Below, piece after piece: positions 1 to 5,636 of a DNA stretch of 7,534 bases (positions are counted from its first letter, which is position 1; each line of letters opens with the position of its first letter). The position numbers and the translations under genes are program-made. A model generated the notes under the pieces. It did no database searches. It saw only the letters and a program-made list of their open reading frames with translations, and was not told where the DNA came from. The stretch is from Gemmatimonadales bacterium (GTDB lineage: Bacteria; Gemmatimonadota; Gemmatimonadetes; Gemmatimonadales; GWC2-71-9), in contig JAICEH010000101.1 in assembly GCA_025924275.1 (NCBI GenBank), positions 1 to 7,534 of the forward strand. The letters are read 5' to 3'.

Positions 1-86
1 GGGGCCGCGCGACCACCGACGCGGTGGTCTACGGCTGCTGCGCCATCCTGCTGCTCGACGCCCTGTGGGCCGCGTTCGTGCTGTGA
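1..86 (+). CDS. mlaE: MlaE-type ABC permease, C-terminal end only (partial)
   Basis: Only the last 27 codons are in the window, read in frame from base 3 to a TGA at 84-86. The peptide begins GRATTDAVVYG, followed by a hydrophobic stretch ending LDALWAAFVL. Known family: MlaE permeases end in a glycine- and threonine-rich loop of the type GxxGVGxATTxAVV followed by a last transmembrane helix with a conserved aspartate, and this tail fits. The permease would sit in the inner membrane and, with MlaF and MlaD, move phospholipids between the inner membrane and the periplasm. The ATPase gene starts 7 bases after the stop, which supports the assignment. The call rests on the short tail plus its neighbours, because most of the gene lies left of the window. 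Confidence 0.85.
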   Translation, partial: GRATTDAVVYGCCAILLLDALWAAFVL

Positions 87-93
87 GCCCGGC

Positions 94-852
94 GTGATCC
101 GCCTGGTGGACCTGCACAAGGCCTTCGGGCCGAAGCGGGTGCTCCGCGGCCTCTCCCTCGACGTGCCGGAGGGCGGGATCACCGTGCTGCTCGGTTATTC
201 CGGCTCGGGCAAGAGCGTGGCGCTCAAGCACATCGTCGGGCTGCTCGCGCCCGATGCGGGCCGGGCCGAGGTGGATGGCCTGGTGGTGCACGAGCTGGAC
301 CGGGACGAGCTGGCCGCCGTCCGCGGCCGGATCGGCTATGTCTTCCAGTTCGCGGCCCTGCTCGATTCGCTCTCGGTCGGCGACAACATCCGGCTCGCGC
401 TCGCCCGGCGGGGCCTCGACGACGCCGAGGTGGAGGCCCGGGTGCGGGCGAGCCTCGCGGCGGTGGAGCTGCCCGACGCGGCGGCGCTGATGCCCGCGGA
501 GCTCTCGGGCGGGATGCGGAAGCGGGTGGGCATCGCCCGCGCGATCTCCTACCGCCCGAAGTACCTGCTCTTCGACGAGCCGACCACCGGCCTCGACCCG
601 GTGACCTCGGCGGCGATCGACGAGCTGATGGCACGGACCTGCCGCGAACTCCACGCCGCCGGGCTGGTCATCACCCACGACCTGCGGAGCGCGTTCGCCG
701 TCGGGGACCGCATCGGGATGCTCTACGCGGGCCGGCTCCGCCAGCTGGGTACGCCCGACGAGATCCGGGACATGGCGGACCCGGTGGTGCGGCAGTTCAT
801 CGAGGGCCGTCCCGGGCCGGGCGAGCCGGTGGCCGCGGCAGAGGAGGCGTGA
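94..852 (+). CDS. mlaF: MlaF-type ABC transporter ATPase (phospholipid transport)
   Basis: This 252-residue ATPase would power the inner-membrane lipid transporter together with the MlaE permease and MlaD. All nucleotide-binding motifs are present: Walker A GYSGSGKS (34-41), Q-loop Q85 in YVFQFAALLDSLSV (82-95), signature LSGGM (137-141), Walker B YLLFDE (157-162), D-loop GLD (166-168) and switch histidine H195 in THD. The Q-loop run FQxxALLDSLSVxxN and the LSGGMRKRV signature are typical of the MlaF/Ttg2A subfamily rather than general importers, and the length is normal for it. The start is GTG at 94, 7 bases after the permease stop, with no clear Shine-Dalgarno, so translation is probably coupled to the upstream gene. 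The reading MIRLVDLHKAFG is a normal family N-terminus, which supports this start. The stop overlaps the next start by one base. Confidence 0.95.
   Translation: MIRLVDLHKAFGPKRVLRGLSLDVPEGGITVLLGYSGSGKSVALKHIVGLLAPDAGRAEVDGLVVHELDRDELAAVRGRIGYVFQFAALLDSLSVGDNIRLALARRGLDDAEVEARVRASLAAVELPDAAALMPAELSGGMRKRVGIARAISYRPKYLLFDEPTTGLDPVTSAAIDELMARTCRELHAAGLVITHDLRSAFAVGDRIGMLYAGRLRQLGTPDEIRDMADPVVRQFIEGRPGPGEPVAAAEEA
842..847 (+). promoter_or_regulatory. Shine-Dalgarno that fixes the mlaD start
   Basis: AGGAGG lies 4 bases before the ATG at 852. A GTG at 849 is also in frame, but it would leave only one base of spacing. The ATG is therefore the better start, which removes one residue from the longest possible protein. 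Confidence 0.7.
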
Positions 853-1862
853 TGCGACGGCGGAACGAGGTGCTGGTCGGCGGGTCGATCCTGGCGGCGC
901 TCGCGACCGTGGCGGCCGGCATCATCTGGCTCGGCGAAGTGCAGCTCTCCGGCCCGCGGCGCCTGGCGGAGGCGCGCTTCCGGTCGGTCGGCGGGCTCGG
1001 CGTGGGCGACCCCGTGACGCTCCGCGGTGTCAAGGTCGGGCGGGTCGACGCGATCCGCCTCGCGGGGGACGACTGGGTGGCGGTGGAGCTCCGCATCGAC
1101 CGGGAGGTGGAGCTGCCCGGGGACCCGGCCGCCGTGGTGACGCCGAGCACGCTCTTCGGGGAGTGGGCGGTGACGGTGGTGAGCCGCTCCGCCCCGTTCG
1201 ACGACCCATCGGTCCCGGCCCAGTTCGCCGAGGCCGCGCAGGCGCACGGCGACGCGGCCTGGCCCGGCGCCGCCCAGATCGACATCAGCCAGCTGACCGC
1301 GAAGGCGGGGCAGATCGCCGGCGACCTCGCCACGCTCAGCGGCCGGGTCGAGTCGGTCTTCGACTCCGCGATGGCGGAACGGCTCCGGACCAGCGTCGGC
1401 GAGCTGGCCGAGCTCGCGAGCAACCTGCAGGAGTTCGTCCGGCGCCAGCAGGGCAAGGTGGAGCGCACCGCGCTCAGCGCCGAGCGCGGGGCCGGCGCCC
1501 TCGCCGAGGCCGCCGCGGACCTCGAGGCCGCGGCGGCACGTCTCGACAGCGCCACCGGCGACCGCCAGCTCCAGGACATCCTCGAGTCGGGCCGGAGCTC
1601 GGCCGGCGACCTCCGGGCGGCGAGCGCCGACATCCGGTCGCTCACCTCGGCGGTGAGCGAGCAGCAGGGCTCGGTGATCCGGACCATTGTCGCGACGGAT
1701 TCCCTCCTCACCCGCCTCGCGGAGGGCCGGGGGACGCTGGGCCTCCTGGCGCAGGACTCGGCGCTGTACCACGAGACCACGCTCACGGTGCGCGAGCTCC
1801 GCAAGCTCCTCGCCGACGTCCAGGCGAACCCGCGCAAGTACTTCAAGTTCTCGGTGTTCTGA
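852..1862 (+). CDS. mlaD: MlaD-type MCE-domain protein with long helical C-terminal region
   Basis: This is a 336-residue substrate-binding subunit of an MCE/Mla lipid transporter, anchored in the inner membrane with its bulk in the periplasm. A short basic N-terminus (MRRRNE) leads into one transmembrane helix at about 7-27. An MCE domain follows at about 37-116, with the family-typical run VGGLGVGDPVTLRGVKVGRV. The rest, from about 145 on, is rich in Ala, Leu, Glu, Ser and Arg with heptad-like spacing, and is probably long helices or a coiled coil. The C-terminus ANPRKYFKFSVF matches the ending common in long MCE proteins of mlaEFD operons. E. coli MlaD has about 180 residues, so this is the long form, which by analogy with other long MCE proteins could build a needle or tunnel across the periplasm (inference). 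Translation starts at TGATG, overlapping the mlaF stop, and the next gene overlaps its stop in the same way. Confidence 0.92.
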   Translation: MRRRNEVLVGGSILAALATVAAGIIWLGEVQLSGPRRLAEARFRSVGGLGVGDPVTLRGVKVGRVDAIRLAGDDWVAVELRIDREVELPGDPAAVVTPSTLFGEWAVTVVSRSAPFDDPSVPAQFAEAAQAHGDAAWPGAAQIDISQLTAKAGQIAGDLATLSGRVESVFDSAMAERLRTSVGELAELASNLQEFVRRQQGKVERTALSAERGAGALAEAAADLEAAAARLDSATGDRQLQDILESGRSSAGDLRAASADIRSLTSAVSEQQGSVIRTIVATDSLLTRLAEGRGTLGLLAQDSALYHETTLTVRELRKLLADVQANPRKYFKFSVF

Positions 1863-2368
1863 TGAAGGACCGGAAGATCGAGCGCGAGGTGAGCGCGGGC
1901 GGCGTGGTGTTCCGGCGGGGCGAGGACGGTGCCACGCGGTTCCTCCTCATCCGCGACTCGTACCGGCACTGGGGCCTCCCGAAGGGGCACCTCGAGGAGG
2001 GCGAGACCCCCGCGGCCGCGGCCTCGCGGGAGACCTTCGAGGAGACCGGCCTCGCCGACCTCCGGCTCCACGGGCCCATCCGGATCATCGACTGGCACTT
2101 CCGGTTCCGGGGCCGGCGGATCCACAAGTACTGCCATTTCTTCCTGTTCGAGAGTCCCGCGGCCGAGGCGGTGCCCCAGGTCGACGAGGGCATCACCGCC
2201 TGTCGCTGGCTCCCGCTGGAGGAGGCGCTCGGCACGCTCAGCTACGACAACGCGCGCGGGGTCCTCAAGCGCGCGGGGGAGATGGCGCGGACCCTCGTGG
2301 CGGTGGGAGAGGGGCGGTCGGGCCCGGCGCTGGCCGAGGCGTCCGAGGCGGCGCCGGAGGGCGCGTGA
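1862..2368 (+). CDS. Nudix hydrolase
   Basis: This 168-residue Nudix protein would hydrolyse a nucleoside diphosphate linked to another moiety, using a divalent metal. The Nudix box is complete at 42-64: G42, E48, R56, E57, E60, E61 and G63, with T58 at a position that is usually hydrophobic. It is preceded by WGLPKGH (37-43), and the N-terminus EVSAGGVVFR forms the expected first strand. The WxLPKGH element and the later RRIHKYCHFFLF segment recall the MutT4-like or Ap4A-hydrolase-like branch, but substrate cannot be read from the sequence. The last 25 or so residues are Ala/Gly/Glu-rich and probably disordered. The start ATG overlaps the mlaD stop (TGATG) and has no visible Shine-Dalgarno, so expression should depend on translation of mlaD. 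This is not a classical Mla component. A longer ORF in this frame runs back into mlaD but is a shadow there. Confidence 0.93.
   Translation: MKDRKIEREVSAGGVVFRRGEDGATRFLLIRDSYRHWGLPKGHLEEGETPAAAASRETFEETGLADLRLHGPIRIIDWHFRFRGRRIHKYCHFFLFESPAAEAVPQVDEGITACRWLPLEEALGTLSYDNARGVLKRAGEMARTLVAVGEGRSGPALAEASEAAPEGA
2356..2360 (+). promoter_or_regulatory. Shine-Dalgarno for the AraC-type regulator gene
   Basis: GGAGG lies 4 bases before a GTG at 2365, inside the 3' end of the Nudix gene. It supports the GTGA overlap start for the regulator. The open frame itself continues far upstream as a shadow of mlaD and the Nudix gene, so this site decides where the real protein begins. Confidence 0.65.
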
Positions 2369-3135
2369 CCGCGGTCGCGGCCCTGCTCGGGAGCACCGAC
2401 GGGCTCGCGGCGCTCCGGCGCTCCCTCCCGCGCGGGGGGCCCACCGTGGCGGCCTGCCGGAATCCGGCGGCGCTCCGGCGGGCGCTGGCCACCCGGCTGG
2501 TGGACGCCATCGTGATGGCGCCCGGTGCGATTGCGGCCGACGACCTGGCCGGACTGCGCCGCGACTACCCCGAGTTGCCGCTGATCGCCTACGCCCGCTT
2601 TCGCCCCGGCGACGGCGCCGCCCTCCGATCGGTGGCCGGCGCCCTCACGGCGGTGGCGGTGGAGGGCGTGGACGACCCCGTGGTCGGCGACCTGGTGCTC
2701 CGCCACTCGCTCACCGCCCGGCGCCGACGCGCCCTCGCCGGCGCCCTGCGGCTCCTCTCGCTCGAGGATGACCTGCAGCGCCGGGCCTGGGGCCTCGCCG
2801 TGGAGCGGGTGGCCGAGCCCTGGCGGACCGACGCGCTGGCGCGGGCCCTCCGGGTGAGCCGCGAGCACCTCTCCCGGCAGTTCGGTGCCGGCGGCGCGCC
2901 CAACCTCAAGCGGGTCATCGACCTCTGCCGCGTGGTCACGGCGGCCCAGCTCCTCGCCAATCCCGGCTACGTGGTGGCCGATGCCGCGCGGCTCCTCCGC
3001 TTCGCCTCGCCTTCCCACCTCAACGGCACCGCGCGACGCGTGGCCGGGGTCGGGGCCCGGGACCTCCACGGCCTGGCGCCCGGCGAGTTGCTTGCCCGGT
3101 TCGTGCGGCTGGGGCGGACGCGCTCGCGGGTCTGA
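2365..3135 (+). CDS. Degenerate receiver-like domain fused to AraC-type DNA-binding domain
   Basis: This is a 256-residue predicted transcription regulator. The C-terminal part, about 140-237, reads as an AraC/XylS double helix-turn-helix. The first helix-turn-helix is at 155-173 (DALARALRVSREHLSRQF). The linker helix is at about 180-199, and the second helix-turn-helix is at about 203-226 (VADAARLLRFASPSHLNGT). The N-terminal 115 residues follow the alternating strand and helix order of a response-regulator receiver (VDAIVMAP, PLIAYARF, LTAVAVEG). The expected phosphoacceptor aspartate falls at A52 and the conserved Lys-Pro after strand 5 is absent, so phosphorylation is unlikely. The domain may bind a ligand or partner, or only dimerise (inference). 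The GTG start overlaps the Nudix TGA by four bases (GTGA) behind a GGAGG. It is the last gene of the operon, ending 24 bases from the convergent kinase gene. The receiver-like call is from pattern only; the DNA-binding part is the surer half. Confidence 0.82.
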   Translation: MTAVAALLGSTDGLAALRRSLPRGGPTVAACRNPAALRRALATRLVDAIVMAPGAIAADDLAGLRRDYPELPLIAYARFRPGDGAALRSVAGALTAVAVEGVDDPVVGDLVLRHSLTARRRRALAGALRLLSLEDDLQRRAWGLAVERVAEPWRTDALARALRVSREHLSRQFGAGGAPNLKRVIDLCRVVTAAQLLANPGYVVADAARLLRFASPSHLNGTARRVAGVGARDLHGLAPGELLARFVRLGRTRSRV

Positions 3136-3141
3136 GGATCC

Positions 3142-3156
3142 CGCCGTCCCCCGGCG
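3142..3156. terminator. Short GC hairpin in the convergent gap
   Basis: CGCCG, a TCCCC loop and CGGCG form a perfect 5-bp stem in the 24 bases between the two facing stop codons. Being symmetric, it would form in transcripts from either side. There is no T-tract on either strand and the stem is short, so it is at best a weak bidirectional terminator and could be chance in DNA this GC-rich. Confidence 0.3.
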
Positions 3157-3159
3157 CGA

Positions 3160-5568
3160 CTACTCCGACAGGATCCGGACGTAGCGCTCCCACCGCTCGC
3201 GCTCTCCGGCGAGGAACGCCCGGAAGCCGGGGTCGTCCCGCAGGCTCACCAGGTTCGGGTCGCCGGCGAACAGGGGGTAGTTCGGCATCCCATCGTCGGC
3301 CGTGATCCGGAGCCAGCGCAGGGCCTCGGCGGGCTCCCGCAGCAGCGCATGCGCGGCGGCGAGGGCGTAGGCCGAGTGGTGGAACTGGGAATTCGCCCGC
3401 CCGGACGCCATCTCGGTCAGGGCGATGTCGCGCTCCGCCTCCGCGCGGCGACCGAGCGCAGCCAGGGCGACCGCCCGCGTCGAGGGGATGTCCGTGCCTT
3501 CCGCTCCTGCCACCGGCTGCAGCGCACGCAGGAGCGCGAGCGCGGAATCGGGATGCCCCGCCCGCTGCAGCGCGTTGGCCACTTCCCAGTGGCGCACGCC
3601 CATCCGGCGCGCTTCCTCGGCGGACTCCACGTAGCGCCCCAGGTACCACAGGGTCCGCACGATCCGCATCGGGGCGAATCCGTTGCGCGGGTCGAGTGCC
3701 ACGGCGGCGCGCAGGTGGGCGAGCGCGGTGTCCAGGAGCCCGATGTGGAGCGCCAGGGAACCGAGCTGGTTCCGGGCATCGACCGAGCCGGGGTGGTGCC
3801 GGACGGCGCGGAGGAGATCACGGAGTGCATCCTCGTGCCGCCAGCCGCCCTCACGGGCATATGCCAGGCTCGCCCGCGCCAGGTATGCCTTCTCGTTGGT
3901 GCTGTCGCGCTCGATCGCCTTCCGGATCGCGACGTACGCCTCCTGCTCCGCCGCGGGGTCGGGGCCGAAGTAGAAGATCCGGTTGGACTCGTTCCGGGCG
4001 AGCGTCGCGTGCGCCGCCGCGAAGCCCGGGTCGAGCCGCACCGCCTCCCGGAGCAGCGCCCGCGCGCTGTCGAAGTTCTCAAGGCTGACCCGCTTGGCCG
4101 TCCAGTACTCCGCCCGGAGCAGCAGGTCGTACGCGGCGGGATCGACCCCGCGGGCAGGGTCCTCGCCGGCCCGCCCCGGTGGGGCGAGGGGCACTTCGAG
4201 CGCCCCGGTGACGGCCCGGCTGATGCTCCGCTGCAGGTCGAACGCCTCGGCGGCGGCGCCATCGAATTCCCGGGCCCAGATCGTCGCCTCGGTGCGGGCA
4301 TCCACGAGCTGGAGGGACACCCGGAGGCGCTCGCCGGTCTTCTGGACGGCGCCGTCGAGCACCACCCCCGCCTCGAGCTCGCGCCCCAGGGCGGCCACGC
4401 CGAGACCCCGGTGCGCGAAGGCCTCGACGGTACCGCGAGGCACGACCCGGAGACCCTCGACCCGGGAGAGCGTGCTGACCAGTTCCGCGGTGAGGCCCTC
4501 GGCGAGGTAGGCGTCCGAGGGGTCGGCGCTGATGTTGTCGAGGGGAAGCACCGCGATGCGCGGGGCCGGGGCGCGCTCGTGGCCCTCCGCACGTCGGGTG
4601 GCCCCCCACCAGCCGAGTGCGGCGAGGCCGGCCGCGAGCACCAGCAGCGCCACCGGTCGCCACCGGGCGGTCCGGGGCGCGCGCCGGGGGGGTGGCACCG
4701 CTGCCACCCTCGGCCCGGACTCCGCAGCGCCGAGGGCGGCGCCGAAGGCCTCCATGGTCGGGAAGCGGTCGGCCGGGGCGAGCGAGAGCGCCCGGAGGAT
4801 CGTGTCCTCCACTGCCGCGGGAACGGATTCGCGCACCACCCGGAGGCTTCGCGGCGGCTCGGTCAGGCGCCGGGCGAGGATGGCCTGCGGGTTCGGCCCG
4901 GCGTGCGGCGGCTCGCCGGCGAGCATCTCGTAGAGCACGCAGGCGACGGCGAACTGGTCCGTGCGGCCGTCCACGTGCCGGTCGGCGGCCGCCTGCTCCG
5001 GGCTCATGTAGGCGGCCGTCCCGAGGGTGAAGCCGGTCTCGGTGAGCCGGCTGCCGCCTTCCTCCACCACCATCGCGATCCCGAAGTCGGCCACGAGGGC
5101 GTGCCCGGCCGCGAGCAGGATGTTCTCCGGCTTGATGTCGCGGTGCACGACGCCGCGCGCATGGGCGAAGGCGAGCGCATCGGCCACCTCACGCGTGATG
5201 GCCAGCGCGTCCGCCAGCGGGAGCTGGCGCTCGCGCTCCAGGCGCGCGCGGAGGGATTCACCCTCCACGTACGGCATGGTGTACCACAGGTTCGGGCCGG
5301 GGCGACCCGGGATGTCGGCGGAGCCGCTGTCGAAGACCGGGAGGATGTTCGGGTGGTGCCACCCGGCGGCGAGCTGGATCTCGCGGAGGAACCGCTCCGC
5401 CCCGAGGCTCGTGGCGAGTTCCGGCCGAAGCACCTTCACCGCCACGGAACGGCCCTGTCGGGTGTCCCGGGCCAGGAAGACGGTGGCCATCCCCCCGCGG
5501 CCGAGCAGCCGCTCGACCACGAGGTGGTCGGGAAGGGGAGGGGGCTCCGCGCCGGCTGGTCCCGTCAT
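3160..5568 (-). CDS. Membrane Ser/Thr protein kinase with TolB-like and TPR C-terminal regions
   Basis: This is an 802-residue receptor-like Hanks-type kinase. The cytoplasmic kinase domain spans about 15-280 with all key parts: glycine loop GRGGMATV (23-30), K45 in VAVKVL, helix-C E63, catalytic HRDIKPEN (142-149, D144), DFG (161-163), the activation segment with T176, T178, T181 and T184, SPE (189-191), and D204 in DGRTDQF. A Pro/Arg-rich linker leads to one transmembrane helix at about 305-322. Next comes a TolB-N/FlgO-like segment at about 337-460 (RIAVLPLDNISADP, then a GVVLDGAVQKTGERLRVSLQLV run). TPR-like helical repeats at about 480-760 include a clear unit at 596-629. With this topology the TolB-like and TPR part should be periplasmic and could sense ligand or partner proteins. 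The tail NYPLFAGDPNL and DDPGFRAFL is typical of this architecture, which is common in Gemmatimonadota and Acidobacteriota. The ATG at 5568 is the most upstream in-frame start. Substrates are unknown. Confidence 0.95.
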   Translation of the reverse strand: MTGPAGAEPPPLPDHLVVERLLGRGGMATVFLARDTRQGRSVAVKVLRPELATSLGAERFLREIQLAAGWHHPNILPVFDSGSADIPGRPGPNLWYTMPYVEGESLRARLERERQLPLADALAITREVADALAFAHARGVVHRDIKPENILLAAGHALVADFGIAMVVEEGGSRLTETGFTLGTAAYMSPEQAAADRHVDGRTDQFAVACVLYEMLAGEPPHAGPNPQAILARRLTEPPRSLRVVRESVPAAVEDTILRALSLAPADRFPTMEAFGAALGAAESGPRVAAVPPPRRAPRTARWRPVALLVLAAGLAALGWWGATRRAEGHERAPAPRIAVLPLDNISADPSDAYLAEGLTAELVSTLSRVEGLRVVPRGTVEAFAHRGLGVAALGRELEAGVVLDGAVQKTGERLRVSLQLVDARTEATIWAREFDGAAAEAFDLQRSISRAVTGALEVPLAPPGRAGEDPARGVDPAAYDLLLRAEYWTAKRVSLENFDSARALLREAVRLDPGFAAAHATLARNESNRIFYFGPDPAAEQEAYVAIRKAIERDSTNEKAYLARASLAYAREGGWRHEDALRDLLRAVRHHPGSVDARNQLGSLALHIGLLDTALAHLRAAVALDPRNGFAPMRIVRTLWYLGRYVESAEEARRMGVRHWEVANALQRAGHPDSALALLRALQPVAGAEGTDIPSTRAVALAALGRRAEAERDIALTEMASGRANSQFHHSAYALAAAHALLREPAEALRWLRITADDGMPNYPLFAGDPNLVSLRDDPGFRAFLAGERERWERYVRILSE

Positions 5569-5580
5569 GGGGTGAGAATT

Positions 5581-5586
5581 ACCTCC
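5581..5586 (-). promoter_or_regulatory. Shine-Dalgarno of the kinase gene, unusually distant
   Basis: On the minus strand GGAGGT precedes the kinase ATG with 12 bases between them, longer than the usual 5-9. No upstream start exists in this frame, so the spacing is not explained by a missed start. The intervening sequence AATTCTCACCCC has no better ribosome site. Confidence 0.6.
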
Positions 5587-5601
5587 CGCGCCTGGTGCGC
5601 G
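5587..5601 (-). other. Small GC hairpin directly upstream of the kinase Shine-Dalgarno
   Basis: On the transcribed strand, CGCGC, an ACCAG loop and GCGCG form a perfect 5-bp all-GC stem whose last base touches the GGAGGT ribosome site. It could hinder ribosome loading or hold the site open. It lacks a following U-tract, so it is not a standard terminator. Confidence 0.4.
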
Positions 5602-5609
5602 ACAGGGGA

Positions 5610-5636
5610 CCCGCTCCCCGCTCCCCGCTCCCCGCT
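5610..5636 (-). repeat. 7-base tandem repeat forming a G-quadruplex motif between CLC and kinase genes
   Basis: On the + strand GCTCCCC is repeated perfectly three times (5613-5633), flanked by a partial CCC on the left and a final GCT on the right, almost four copies in all. On the minus strand, which is the sense strand here, this reads (GGGGAGC)3GGG: four G-runs of at least three separated by 3-base AGC loops, the standard G-quadruplex pattern. The array begins one base after the TAG stop of the CLC gene (5635-5637) and its last GCT overlaps that stop codon. The CCCC that follows (5605-5608) could instead pair with the last full GGGG as a hairpin, giving two alternative folds. Confidence 0.8.

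Noticed and set aside
1163..1861. Upstream extension of the Nudix frame back into mlaD
   Set aside because: The extension translates as low-complexity Arg/Gly/Ala sequence, and the Nudix fold begins right after the ATG at 1862.
723..2137. Long open frames on the minus strand (up to about 446 codons) opposite mlaD and the Nudix gene
   Set aside because: They are Arg/Pro/Ala/Ser-rich with no recognisable domain, lie opposite genes with clear motifs, and are what GC-rich third positions create on the other strand.
2407..2480. Exact 14-base direct repeat GCGGCGCTCCGGCG with a 60-base period in the regulator gene
   Set aside because: Both copies encode the common helix segment AALRR using the preferred codons, so convergence by codon bias explains it.
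2242..3069. Minus-strand open frame of about 275 codons opposite the AraC-type regulator
   Set aside because: Low-complexity Arg/Gly/Ala/Pro composition, no motif, and the opposite strand has a supported start and helix-turn-helix.
3136..3176. Two GGATCC sites flanking the convergent gap
   Set aside because: A 6-base palindrome occurring twice in 41 bases is plausible by chance in GC-rich DNA, and the second lies within the kinase coding end.
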